Part shown: piece by piece, positions 34,423 to 42,958 of the stretch
How the letters are laid out: each line of letters begins with the position of its first letter
How positions within the stretch are numbered: position 1 is the first letter of the stretch
Source of the DNA: Deltaproteobacteria bacterium
Lineage (GTDB): Bacteria; Myxococcota; Kuafuiibacteriia; Kuafuiibacteriales; Kuafuiibacteriaceae
DNA: 64,000 nt
Reading direction: 5' to 3'
NCBI GenBank assembly: GCA_016703535.1
Contig: JADJBV010000001.1
Coordinates: forward strand, 2,396,001-2,460,000
Notes under the pieces: model-generated
What the model was told of the DNA's origin: nothing
The model's input: only the letters and a program-made list of their open reading frames with translations
The model's database searches: none
Translations under genes and position numbers: made by a program

Positions 34423-35409
34423 ATGAGCGGCCGCGACCAAAAAGGCTGGTCCGGGATCCTCGGCGACCTCCACGAGCCGCCTCCGGAGGAGCGGACCGAC
34501 CCTCACCTGGAGGTGGGCGCCTTGGCCTTCCCGGACGCAACTCAGGCGGACCCGGACCCGGTCCTCGCCGCCATGACCGAACTCGACGGGCCTCGCCCTC
34601 CGCTCCCCCAACGCCCCGGGCCCACCGGCCGGGTCCTGGCCCCGACCCCTCGGGGTTTGGTCATTCCCCCGGCGGCGGCCCCGCCCCAAAAGGCTCGGCA
34701 CCCGGATCCTCCCGCCTCCACGTCCAGTCCCAAGCTCAAGTTGCCCACGCCTGCAGGTCCACCGACGGGCCCCACCTTGGCGTCCTTGCCAGGGGCGGGC
34801 CTCGACGACCCGGCGCCCGGATTTTCCAGCTCGAGCCTGATGGACAAGCTGGAGGCCGAGCCGGTCGCGCCTCGCCAAAAGGCCACCGCGACCCCCAGCA
34901 GCGGCGTGTGGCAGGAGTACAAGGAGCTGATCCTCTCGGTGGCCGGCGGGGTCTTTTTGGTGGGTGGCGTCCTGATCTACCAACGCATGGGCGCGGTCGA
35001 GCCGGTGGTGATCGGAGATCCGGTCAACGTCCCCTTGAGCACCCCCAGCGGCCCGACCGCGGGCGCCGGCGCTCCGGTAGAGGCCAAGAGCCCCCCGGCC
35101 AACCCGTCGGACCCCACTCCGCCCATCTCCCCCACCGTGGTCGAGGCCCCACCGCCCCCGCCGGATCCAACCCCGGTCAAGGCGGCGATCCCGATGTTGA
35201 CCTTGCTGAGCAGCCCGAGCGGGGCCGAAGTGGAGATCAACGGCCAAGATCAAGGCAAAACGCCCCTGATCGTGCCGGCGCCGAAGGACATGGATCGGCT
35301 GTCGGTGGTCCTCCGCATGGAGGGCTACAAAAAGTGGTCCGGCGAGATGTCGCCGAACGAGGCCGGCCACTACAGCACTTCGGTCAAGCTCGAGCCCCTC
35401 ACCCGCTGA
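34423..35409 (+). CDS. Membrane protein with PEGA domain
   Basis: A 328-residue protein. The first 165 residues are Pro-rich and probably disordered and cytoplasmic, with short conserved-looking ends (MSGRDQKGWSGILGDLHEPP). One transmembrane helix (LILSVAGGVFLVGGVLIYQR) follows near 170-190, then a Pro-rich linker and a PEGA domain (SSPSGAEVEINGQDQGKTPL, VVLRMEGYKKWSGEM). This layout is typical of myxobacterial kinase- or motility-associated membrane proteins, but here no kinase domain is present. Divergent from the coiled-coil gene, 54 bases apart. Confidence 0.7.
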   Translation: MSGRDQKGWSGILGDLHEPPPEERTDPHLEVGALAFPDATQADPDPVLAAMTELDGPRPPLPQRPGPTGRVLAPTPRGLVIPPAAAPPQKARHPDPPASTSSPKLKLPTPAGPPTGPTLASLPGAGLDDPAPGFSSSSLMDKLEAEPVAPRQKATATPSSGVWQEYKELILSVAGGVFLVGGVLIYQRMGAVEPVVIGDPVNVPLSTPSGPTAGAGAPVEAKSPPANPSDPTPPISPTVVEAPPPPPDPTPVKAAIPMLTLLSSPSGAEVEINGQDQGKTPLIVPAPKDMDRLSVVLRMEGYKKWSGEMSPNEAGHYSTSVKLEPLTR

Positions 35410-35434
35410 GGTGGGTTCGGGGCCTGGCGACGGG

Positions 35435-36415
35435 CTACTTCTTCTCTTCTTCTTTGTTTTCGCCCGCGCCGTCGGCGGCCTCGGTGCCGTCTTTGCCAGC
35501 GATCTCTTCTTCGGTGGCCTCGATGACGTCGGCCTCCCAGACTTCACCTTCACCCAACTTCCAGTTGGCGGGGATGTTGAGCTTCTCCCACTTGAGGGCG
35601 ATGTCGAAGTTGCCGCCGCTGCGTTTGGCGGTGAACGTATACTCAATATCGACCGCTTTGGCCTCCCGGGGGATCACGGGGAACCAGATGAAGCCCGGCT
35701 GCACGAAGCTCGGGTACTCCTCGATGTATTTGCCGGGGTTGGGGATGATGATCCGCGGCGTCGCGTCACCTTCGGCGCGGCCGAGGACCTTCTCGACCTC
35801 CTTCTCCACCATCTTCCGGCCCTCTTTGACCTGCTGCATTTCGGTGGTCCAAAAGCGCATCGCCAACTGGCCCCATTGCACCCGAGTCGAGTCCTCCAGG
35901 CCCCAGAGGAAAAAGCGCCCCTCGAGGACCGGGTTGCCTTCGTCATCCTTGGCCCGCTTCAGCTCGTAGATGTCGATGCGAATGTCGCCCTGCCCCTTGG
36001 CGGTCAACACCGGCTTCCAGTTGGCGGCCATGATCACGTCGTAGGAGCCCTTCACCAGGCCGTAGCCCTCGAGCATCGACTTGCGCTGGGCCTCTTGCAG
36101 CTCACCCTTCTTGAAGCGCTCCTCCACGTCCTTTTCGTAGGCCGCCGGGTCGCGCCACTCGGCCTTCTTGCCGTAGACCCGCTTCTTCAGCTCCTCGTCG
36201 TAGCCCTTGATCGAGGCCTGGATGGCGCGGAGGTAGTCCTTTTCGTCCTCTTCGTTGACCGCCGAACGCGCCTTGTCCGCGAAGGAGCGCCGGGCCGAGG
36301 CCAGATCATCGCTGATCTTGAGCCGGGCCTCCTGGTCGCTCTTCTTCATGAACAGGTAGCCGCCGCCGACCAGCAAGATCCCGAAGATGATGATGATACT
36401 GAAGAAACGCTGCAT
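35435..36415 (-). CDS. Membrane-anchored hypothetical protein
   Basis: A 326-residue protein with one N-terminal membrane anchor (MQRFFSIIIIFGILLVGGGY). A charged helical region (LKISDDLASARRSFADKARS) and a mostly beta C-terminal part (DIRIDIYELKRAKDDEGNPV, AVDIEYTFTAKRSGGNFDIA) follow, then a Glu/Lys-rich tail. It is probably periplasmic. I do not recognise it. It stands alone between convergent and same-strand neighbours, with 59 bases to the HAD gene end. Confidence 0.65.
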   Translation of the reverse strand: MQRFFSIIIIFGILLVGGGYLFMKKSDQEARLKISDDLASARRSFADKARSAVNEEDEKDYLRAIQASIKGYDEELKKRVYGKKAEWRDPAAYEKDVEERFKKGELQEAQRKSMLEGYGLVKGSYDVIMAANWKPVLTAKGQGDIRIDIYELKRAKDDEGNPVLEGRFFLWGLEDSTRVQWGQLAMRFWTTEMQQVKEGRKMVEKEVEKVLGRAEGDATPRIIIPNPGKYIEEYPSFVQPGFIWFPVIPREAKAVDIEYTFTAKRSGGNFDIALKWEKLNIPANWKLGEGEVWEADVIEATEEEIAGKDGTEAADGAGENKEEEKK

Positions 36416-36474
36416 GCAGGGCTCCCGTTAGTACGTTTGAGCCGCACGTGCAATCGGCGGGGCTTTCTGCTCCG

Positions 36475-37149
36475 TCATCCGGATGATGGGGGCAACAATC
36501 GAGTCAACGCATCGATATCCCAGCGAAAAAAGACCCGCTCGGCCTTGGTCTCCACCCCCGCTTGGCGGCAGAAGCGCAGCGCCCGCATCCCGGCGGCCAG
36601 GGCCCCTTCGACGTCCAGGTCCTCCCGATCTCCGATGTGCACCACCTCCGAGGGATCGACCGCCAGGCGCCGGGCCACCTCTTCGAAGCCCCGGGGATGA
36701 GGCTTGAGGGCCCCCAGGCTGTCGGCCCCCAAGATCGCGGCGAAGGGGAGCCGATCGAGGCCCAGGAAGTTGAGCTTCTCCCCCGGCTCGTAGTCGGAGA
36801 ACACCGCCAACTTGAGCCCGCGAGCGTGGGCCGCCTCCAGGGCCGCCCGGACCCCGGGATAAGGTTTGATGCCCCGGGTCAGGGCTTCGGGGAGGGCCGC
36901 CCGCAGATCCTGGAGTCGTCGGCGCGCCTCATCGAACGAAAGCCCAAAGGACGGGGCCACCAGCTCGACCTCCCGTTCGAACAGGGCGTCCCGATCGGCG
37001 AAAGGGCCTTCGTGCCGCATCTTCTCCCGGGCACCGACCAGGGCCACCAACAACCCGCGCTCAAAACGCAGGCGCCAGGCCACCCGCAGGCGTGGCACCC
37101 GGTAGAGGGTCCCGTCCAAATCCAGGCTGATCGCCCGCACCGGATTCAC
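36475..37149 (-). CDS. HAD-family phosphatase
   Basis: A 224-residue HAD hydrolase with the four motifs: SLDLDGTLY (D10 nucleophile, D12), FSDYEP, KPHPRGF (Lys) and HIGDREDLDVEGA. The cap is helical (C1 type), as in phosphoglycolate phosphatase relatives. The GTG start at 37149 overlaps the upstream GH3-like gene by four bases. It is last in a four-gene coupled operon with glucan-active genes, so a sugar phosphate is a reasonable guess for substrate. Confidence 0.83.
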   Translation of the reverse strand: MNPVRAISLDLDGTLYRVPRLRVAWRLRFERGLLVALVGAREKMRHEGPFADRDALFEREVELVAPSFGLSFDEARRRLQDLRAALPEALTRGIKPYPGVRAALEAAHARGLKLAVFSDYEPGEKLNFLGLDRLPFAAILGADSLGALKPHPRGFEEVARRLAVDPSEVVHIGDREDLDVEGALAAGMRALRFCRQAGVETKAERVFFRWDIDALTRLLPPSSG

Positions 37150-38831
37150 GGCGCCGACTCGAGGCGCCGCAGGAGGTCCGGATCACGGCTGAGGTGGGGC
37201 GGCTTCACGTGGGCATCGGGGGCGCCCGCGGCGACGCGACGGGCCCGCTCCCGTTCGTAGGCCCCCGGCGGCAAGATCAACACTTGAGGTGGGCCAAGGC
37301 GCCCCGAGCTCCGCTTGGCGGCGTACTCCAGGTTCACCTCGGACAAGGCCTGATCAAAGGCCTGGGCCAAAGTTTGAGCGCCCGCCGGATCCAAGTGGCC
37401 CTGGGGCTCGACCGCCACCCGGTAGTGGGGCGGATCGCCCAGCTCGACCACCACCGAAAAGCCATGGAGCGCCGGGCGGAGTTTGGCCATCGCCTCCACC
37501 ACGTGACTTTCGCCGACCTTTTCGCCGGTGATGGACAACATGTTGCCGCCCTTGTGGAGGAAGCGGATCTCGGCGGTCTTTTGAAAATACCCCGAACACT
37601 CCACGATGTCGTTGATGTCGTAGCGCCACAGGCCGTTGGCCGCGGTGATCACCACCCGATAACGACCGCCGACCTCCAGTTGATCGGCCAACACCGGCGT
37701 CGCCTCGGGCTGGCCCTCCGGCACGAACTCGAGGACGTGGCCCAACACCGCCACCACGCCGTGGCTGCCTTCGGTGCCGAGGGGGATCGAAAAGCCCCCT
37801 TCGGTCGCCAAAAAACCGTAGTCCATGATCGGCCGGCCCGGGAACCAACGCCCCAGCTGGTCCAGGTAAAACGGCGCGCTCCCGCCCTTCCAGCAGAGGA
37901 GGCCGAGGAGGTCGGGCCAGACCTCGGTCGCCACCACCTGACCGTGTTTGGCTTTGCTGGCCAAGAGACGTTCGGCCGCGGCCCGATCCTTCCGGAGCTG
38001 CCGCCGGACCTCGGTGCGAATCGGCTCCGGCAGGCGATCCAGGTTCTGCAAGGTACCTTGCAAAAGATCCTGAGCCAGGGCCTCGGCGTGTTGATCCAAC
38101 TTTTTGGCCAACAACACCAAAGTGGAGGGGTTGATGGCGGTGGCCAAGGTGATCCGCTCCTGGAGCGCCAGCCGCAGGGTCACGTAGTACTTGAGCTCGA
38201 AGTCTTCGATCAAAAAGACCGAACGGGGCACCGCGTCCAGGGGCGAACCGCTGGTCATCTTTTCGACGGCGCTGGGCCGTTGGGTGAGCCCCACCGTGAC
38301 CGAACCGTACGGCACCCCGCCTTCGGTGTGGCCCTCGATCTTGGGGCTGTGCACCGACAACAACTTGCCCCGGATCAGCCCCGGGAAGGCTTGGAGGACT
38401 TGGCGGGCCCAGACCCGCCGCGGCAGCCGATATTCGGCGACGTAAGTGGGGGTGATCGGGATGTGTTTGGGGGTGCCGGTGGTGCCGCTGGATCGACCGA
38501 AAAAATACGGCTCGTCCGGGAGGAGGACGTTCTTTTCGCCGGCCACCATCCGCGCCAAATAGGGTTCGTAGTCCTCAAAGCCGCGGATCGGCACCTGGCG
38601 CTGGTAGTCGGCCAAGCTCCGGATCTGGGCGAAGCCGTGGGCCCGACCGAAGTCGGTGTTTTGGGCGCGGGCCACCAAGGCCAAAAGGCGCCCGGTCTGG
38701 ACCTCGGCCGGGTGGGCGGTGGCCTCCAAAAAGCGGCGCCAGGAACCGGAGAACAAGGCCCGAGTCAGGGCCGCCAAGGCGGCGTCGGGCAAAAGGCCCG
38801 CGAGCCGCAAAAAGCCCGTGGCCAAGCTCAT
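37146..38831 (-). CDS. GH3-like acyl-adenylate synthetase
   Basis: A 561-residue protein of the GH3 family, known in plants as acyl-acid-amido synthetases that join auxin or jasmonate to amino acids. The ATP loop is FFGRSSGTTGTPKHIPITPT, and the adenylate motif lies around the later MDYGFLATEGGF and RYDINDIVECSGYF. Bacterial GH3-like proteins are mostly uncharacterised. ATG at 38831 overlaps the GalT-like stop as ATGA. The coding region contains the palindrome TGCAAGGTACCTTGCA. Confidence 0.8.
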   Translation of the reverse strand: MSLATGFLRLAGLLPDAALAALTRALFSGSWRRFLEATAHPAEVQTGRLLALVARAQNTDFGRAHGFAQIRSLADYQRQVPIRGFEDYEPYLARMVAGEKNVLLPDEPYFFGRSSGTTGTPKHIPITPTYVAEYRLPRRVWARQVLQAFPGLIRGKLLSVHSPKIEGHTEGGVPYGSVTVGLTQRPSAVEKMTSGSPLDAVPRSVFLIEDFELKYYVTLRLALQERITLATAINPSTLVLLAKKLDQHAEALAQDLLQGTLQNLDRLPEPIRTEVRRQLRKDRAAAERLLASKAKHGQVVATEVWPDLLGLLCWKGGSAPFYLDQLGRWFPGRPIMDYGFLATEGGFSIPLGTEGSHGVVAVLGHVLEFVPEGQPEATPVLADQLEVGGRYRVVITAANGLWRYDINDIVECSGYFQKTAEIRFLHKGGNMLSITGEKVGESHVVEAMAKLRPALHGFSVVVELGDPPHYRVAVEPQGHLDPAGAQTLAQAFDQALSEVNLEYAAKRSSGRLGPPQVLILPPGAYERERARRVAAGAPDAHVKPPHLSRDPDLLRRLESAP

Positions 38832-39742
38832 TCGACCGAAACCTCCCGGAGCCGGGCCGCCGCGACCTCGGGCGGGATCGGGCAAAGTTCGACCACCGGC
38901 GACAAGGCCGAGGGCCAGTCGAGCTCCGGCTGGATCAAGACGTGCCAGTGAAAGTGGCCTTGGTCGGCGCCGGCCTCGATGGGCGCGGTGTAGAGCACCA
39001 AACGGTAGGCCGGATCCTCCAGGGCAACTTTTATTTTTTGCAAGCCAGCTTGCAACGCTCGACCCAGATCCGAAAGCTCCGCGTCGGCGGTGATCCGAAA
39101 GTCGCCGTGGTGCCCTTTGGGTGCGATCACCAGCTCGAAGGCCCGAGTCGGCGCCCAGGGGCAGTAGACCAAGTGGCGGAGCGTTTCGTCCACGAAGCGG
39201 CTGCGATCGGCCCGCAACGCCTGAAGTTCGTCGCAGAGCACGCAGGTGCCGCCCCGGCGTTGGTGGCCCGAAAAAGCGACCAGCCGTTGGCGCAGTTCAT
39301 CGGGCACGAAGGTCAAGGCGAAGAGTTCGGCGTGGCTGGCGCTGGTGCGGGCCCCGGCCCGTTGGCCGTGCCGTTTGACCAACACCAGCTGGCGAAAGCG
39401 GTTGTCGTCGCTGAGGATCCGCATCCGCTCTCGGTAGGCGATCAAGATCTCGGTGAGGTGATCGAGCGGGAGTTCGGCCCAGCCGCGATCGTGGTCCTCG
39501 TAGATCACCTCGTGTTCACCGGCGGCGCTCATCCACTGGTGGAGGCCGTTCGGATCTTGGCCCCGATCCACCCGCTGACGACGATCGAAGATCGGCGCCG
39601 CGCCCGGGACCACCCCCACCCGCTGGCCAAGCTCGAGCGTCGACGGATCCAGCCGTAAGGTCGGATCTTGTTCGCTCCAGTCGGTCACGACCACCCATCG
39701 CCCGGTCAAGGGGTCCTTCCGGATCTGCCGCCGGTCGTTCAC
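38828..39742 (-). CDS. GalT-like hexose-1-phosphate nucleotidylyltransferase
   Basis: A 304-residue HIT-superfamily protein related to galactose-1-phosphate uridylyltransferase. It starts NDRRQIRKDPLTGRWVVVTD, has a zinc-type pair in GGTCVLCDEL, and the nucleotide-transfer histidines in GHFHWHVLIQPEL. The active-site order differs from E. coli GalT (HPHGQ), so ADP-glucose phosphorylase-type activity is as likely as UMP transfer; the GH57 gene just upstream favours an alpha-glucan role. The GTG start at 39742 overlaps the GH57 stop (GTGA). It carries the perfect copy of the dispersed palindrome. Confidence 0.78.
   Translation of the reverse strand: MNDRRQIRKDPLTGRWVVVTDWSEQDPTLRLDPSTLELGQRVGVVPGAAPIFDRRQRVDRGQDPNGLHQWMSAAGEHEVIYEDHDRGWAELPLDHLTEILIAYRERMRILSDDNRFRQLVLVKRHGQRAGARTSASHAELFALTFVPDELRQRLVAFSGHQRRGGTCVLCDELQALRADRSRFVDETLRHLVYCPWAPTRAFELVIAPKGHHGDFRITADAELSDLGRALQAGLQKIKVALEDPAYRLVLYTAPIEAGADQGHFHWHVLIQPELDWPSALSPVVELCPIPPEVAAARLREVSVE
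39038..39055. repeat. Palindrome TTGCAAG-N4-CTTGCAA, perfect copy
   Basis: The best of nine copies of an 18-bp palindrome scattered in the window. The others are at 2188, 2854, 4355, 18011, 23234, 38046, 44290 and 46300, matching 11 to 13 of the 14 fixed positions. Most lie inside genes, one in an intergenic promoter region. The four central bases vary. Confidence 0.7.
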
Positions 39743-41895
39743 TGGGCCACCTCTTCCACCGTCAAACTCAGCCCCAGCTGGCAACGTTCGCCGGGCAACA
39801 ACGACACGGCCCAGGTCGGCACAAAGCAGGTGCCTTGAAAGGTCCGCTCCAGCCCATCCTCCGACTGGGTGACGGTCTCGATCGGATAACGGAACAGCCG
39901 GGCCGGTCGGGACAACTCGATCCCCACCCGCAGGCCCACCACCCGATCCCAAAGCTCGAACACTCGACAATCTTCGATCACCCCGGCGCTCCCGAAGGCA
40001 TAACGATCCAGGCCCACCAACACGAAGCGGGCAGGATCATCGGGCGCGAGCAGGTTGAGGTTGAGTTCACTGCCAAAACGCACCGAAAGGGGCCGATCGG
40101 AGCGGTTCTCCAAGGTCCAAGCGACCTCGACGGTGCGCCCCTCCATGGCCAAACTCAGAGACTTCTCCTCATAAACCCGTTGTTCACCGGCCAGGCCTTC
40201 CCGGGCCAGCCGGAGCTGACCTTGATAGTCCCGGCCTTCGTCGACCTGGAGCGCCAGCACCTCGAATGCGCCGGACGCGAAGTCGCCTCGATCGGCCACG
40301 CCGGACCGCCGCACCTCGCTGAGATCGACCTCCATCCGATAGTAGCGATCCACCAAGGTGGCCCGGGCCCGGTCGTCGAGGATCAACGCCTCCTTCAGGT
40401 TCGGATCTTTGATTCGGACCAGTTCATGGGGCGGCGCCAGGCCAAGGGCCGGGGTCTGCTCGGCGAGGTGGACCAAGCGGTGGTAGGGCTCGGGCCAACG
40501 GCTGACCACGTCGGTCAGGCAAAACCGGCGATCTTTGGCGTCTAGGCTGACGATCGCGCCGCCCTGATGAGGCTCGACCCAAAGCCCCAGGTGGCGGTTG
40601 GCCAAGGCCACCTCGTCCCTGCCGTCCAGGTCGTAGTCCCGTTGTTCGTGGCTGATCCAGTCGCCCTCGCCTTGCTCCAGGCGATCCAAGATCACCTCGG
40701 CCTCGAGCAACGCCCGGTGCAGCGCCGATCGCAGGTGGGAAAGGTAGAGGCCCCCGAAGAGCCCGTGCCAATAGGCGCAACAACACTGAGCCCGGTAGAG
40801 TTCTCGTTGAGCGGTGCCCAGGCGATCGGCCAGGTCACCCTCGAGTCGGGGGCTCTTGCTGAGCGCCTCTTCCAAAGCCGCGCCCAACCGCCCGGAGACG
40901 TCGATCATCTTTTTGTGGAGCCGGTTCGACTCGGGGTACTTGGCGAAGAAGTTGGTCCACACCGCACCCGCCAGAAAAGGTTTGGCCTCGGCGAACAGGC
41001 CCGCCTCGGTCAGGTGCCCCTCCAGGGCCGCGAAGGTCTCGGCCACCGCCACCGGCATCGCCCAGCGGGTCAACTCTTCGTAGGCGCCGTCGCCCAGATA
41101 CACCCGGGCCTTGGGTGGCACCGCCGACAGCTGCTCCCGAGGGCACACCAACCGCAAGCGCCGGTCCTCTTGTGCTTGGGTCAGGGCCAAAAAGAGCCGC
41201 TCCAGCCAGCCTTTTTCGTGGACCCACTCGTAGGTCCGAGGCCACAGGCCAAACTTTTCGGCGTCGTCGCCGTAGGTCAGGCCCCCTTCACCGGGCGCCT
41301 CGGCCACGTACCGCACGACCTCCTCCGGAGACGCGAAGGGGATCCGGTAGCGGAGGCCTTGATCGATCGGGAACACCGACAGCGGCAGGCCGGCCTTTTC
41401 GGTCAGGTAGTGGCCGAGGGCGTTGTGCCCGCTCCGCCCGAGGAGGTGATCGTCGACCAGGGTGTAGCGCACCCCGGCGCTGGCCAAGAGCCGGGGCAGA
41501 TCCGAGTCCCAGACCCGCTCCGCCAACCAGATCCCCTCGGGCCGAACACCAAAGTAGCGTTCGGTGGAGTTGGCCATCATCTCCAGCTGCCCCAGGGCGT
41601 CGTTCTCCGGCAGGCTCACCAAGATCGGCTCGTAGAAGCCACCGCCCAAGATCTCGACCTGGCCCCGTTCGACCAAGGCTCGCACCCGATCGAGGAAGGG
41701 CCGCCGCTCCTTGGCCAGCCACTCCAGCAGCGGGCCGCTGTAGTGCAGGCCCACCCTCACCGTGGAGAACCGCTCCAGGGTGGCCAAAACGGGCTCATAA
41801 CACCGCGAAAACGCTGAGACGAAGACCTCTTCAAAGTTCCCCACCGGTTGGTGGTGGTGGAGCACGAAGTGGAATGGACGGGCCCCGGTCACCAT
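39739..41895 (-). CDS. GH57 4-alpha-glucanotransferase
   Basis: A 718-residue glycoside hydrolase family 57 enzyme with the DUF1926 C-terminal domain, the layout of the Thermococcus 4-alpha-glucanotransferase. The first motif HHHQP is at 13-17, the catalytic nucleophile E126 in GIWLAERVWD and the acid D211 in TYGDDAEKFGLWP; all are intact. It disproportionates maltooligosaccharides and glycogen branches in the cytoplasm. First of four genes linked by 4-bp overlaps (GalT-like, GH3-like, HAD), which suggests an alpha-glucan or glycogen pathway. Confidence 0.88.
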   Translation of the reverse strand: MVTGARPFHFVLHHHQPVGNFEEVFVSAFSRCYEPVLATLERFSTVRVGLHYSGPLLEWLAKERRPFLDRVRALVERGQVEILGGGFYEPILVSLPENDALGQLEMMANSTERYFGVRPEGIWLAERVWDSDLPRLLASAGVRYTLVDDHLLGRSGHNALGHYLTEKAGLPLSVFPIDQGLRYRIPFASPEEVVRYVAEAPGEGGLTYGDDAEKFGLWPRTYEWVHEKGWLERLFLALTQAQEDRRLRLVCPREQLSAVPPKARVYLGDGAYEELTRWAMPVAVAETFAALEGHLTEAGLFAEAKPFLAGAVWTNFFAKYPESNRLHKKMIDVSGRLGAALEEALSKSPRLEGDLADRLGTAQRELYRAQCCCAYWHGLFGGLYLSHLRSALHRALLEAEVILDRLEQGEGDWISHEQRDYDLDGRDEVALANRHLGLWVEPHQGGAIVSLDAKDRRFCLTDVVSRWPEPYHRLVHLAEQTPALGLAPPHELVRIKDPNLKEALILDDRARATLVDRYYRMEVDLSEVRRSGVADRGDFASGAFEVLALQVDEGRDYQGQLRLAREGLAGEQRVYEEKSLSLAMEGRTVEVAWTLENRSDRPLSVRFGSELNLNLLAPDDPARFVLVGLDRYAFGSAGVIEDCRVFELWDRVVGLRVGIELSRPARLFRYPIETVTQSEDGLERTFQGTCFVPTWAVSLLPGERCQLGLSLTVEEVAQ

Positions 41896-42115
41896 CGGGT
41901 CGGGAGGCTAGCCCGCCAGGGATGGGAGGTCACGTCGGTCGATAAGGCGCGTTTTTTCGTCACAAGGCCGGGGGGCGCGGCCACCCAAGGAGCGGGACTG
42001 GCGAGTCCCTTCCGAGTGCGCCGCGGGCGCGGAGGCTGGTCTTCCGCGCCCGCGGGTTTGATTGCGTGGTCCACCTGGTCCCGGTCCGGAGTTTGGCCCC
42101 GGCCGGGACAACCCT
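41896..42115. other. Spacer between GH57 operon and nucleoside phosphorylase operon
   Basis: 220 bases without a gene. It must hold the promoter of the GH57 operon and the 3' end of the phosphorylase operon. A T-run (GCGTTTTTTCG) near 41950, a small hairpin GGGACT/AGTCCC at 41994-42009 and a long GC hairpin at 42021-42055 are the only structures noticed. Confidence 0.6.
42021..42055 (-). terminator. Candidate terminator hairpin after punA
   Basis: A perfect 13-bp stem (CCGCGGGCGCGGA with its complement) and 9-base loop, about 60 bases downstream of the punA stop. There is no T-run behind it on the minus strand, so it may be a hairpin-only or Rho-assisted stop, or an mRNA-protecting structure. 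Confidence 0.45.
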
Positions 42116-42958
42116 TCAAGCTCCAACGGCCTCGATGGTCCCGAGCAGGAGCCCGGTCAGGGAGGACTGCATCGCGTCTCCCGCCGCCTTCACTTCGTCG
42201 TGGCTGAGGGGCCCCTTGGAGAGCCCCGCGCCTTTGTTGGAGATCGCCGAGATCCCCAAGACCTTGGCGCCCAGGTGCCGGGCCGCGATCACCTCGTTGA
42301 CCGTCGACATCCCGACCGCGTCTGCGCCCAGCCGCCCGAGCATCCGGATTTCGGCCGGCGTTTCGTAAGACGGTCCGAGCAAACCGGCATAGACGCCCTC
42401 CTGCACCTTGAGCCCGAGCCGCCCCGCGACCCCCTTGGCCTTTTCGCGCAGGCCCCGATCGTAGGCTTCGCTCATATCGGGGAAGCGGGGCCCAAAGGTC
42501 GCCTCGTTCGGGCCGTAGAGGGCGTTGGTGCCGGTCAGGTTAAGGTGGTCGGTCAACAACATCACCTCTCGTTCATCGTAGGCCGGGTTCACCGATCCGG
42601 CGGCGTTGGTCACGATCAGGATCTGCGCGCCGAGGCGCACCAACACCCGAACCGGGAAGACCACCGCTTGGGCCGGATAACCTTCGTAGAGGTGGACTCG
42701 CCCCTGCATCACCACCAACGGCACCCCTTGGTGTTCGGCCAAGAGGAGCCGACCGCTGTGGCCCTCGACGGTCGATCGCGGGAAACCGGGGATGTCGGCG
42801 TAGGAGATGGCCGCGCGTTCGGTGAGGGCCGAGGCAAAGCCGCCCAGGCCCGAGCCGAGCACCACGCCGATCCGTGGCACGAAGCCGGCAAGGCGCGATC
42901 GCACAAAAGCCACCGCTTGATCGACGGCGGCCGCTCCGTAGGCGTTGTCCTGGTTCAT
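42116..42958 (-). CDS. punA: Purine nucleoside phosphorylase
   Basis: Phosphorolysis of guanosine/inosine-type nucleosides to base and (deoxy)ribose-1-phosphate. It is 280 residues, of the trimeric PNP class: VLGSGLGGFA, EGHSGRL, MQGRVHLYEGYP, VTNAAGSVN and the substrate segment GMSTVNEVIAARHLG. The ATG at 42958 overlaps the pyrimidine phosphorylase stop (ATGA), so the two are coupled. Together with the phosphorylase it would feed deoxyribose-1-phosphate towards DeoC at 45353. The phosphopentomutase is not in the window. Confidence 0.93.
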   Translation of the reverse strand: MNQDNAYGAAAVDQAVAFVRSRLAGFVPRIGVVLGSGLGGFASALTERAAISYADIPGFPRSTVEGHSGRLLLAEHQGVPLVVMQGRVHLYEGYPAQAVVFPVRVLVRLGAQILIVTNAAGSVNPAYDEREVMLLTDHLNLTGTNALYGPNEATFGPRFPDMSEAYDRGLREKAKGVAGRLGLKVQEGVYAGLLGPSYETPAEIRMLGRLGADAVGMSTVNEVIAARHLGAKVLGISAISNKGAGLSKGPLSHDEVKAAGDAMQSSLTGLLLGTIEAVGA

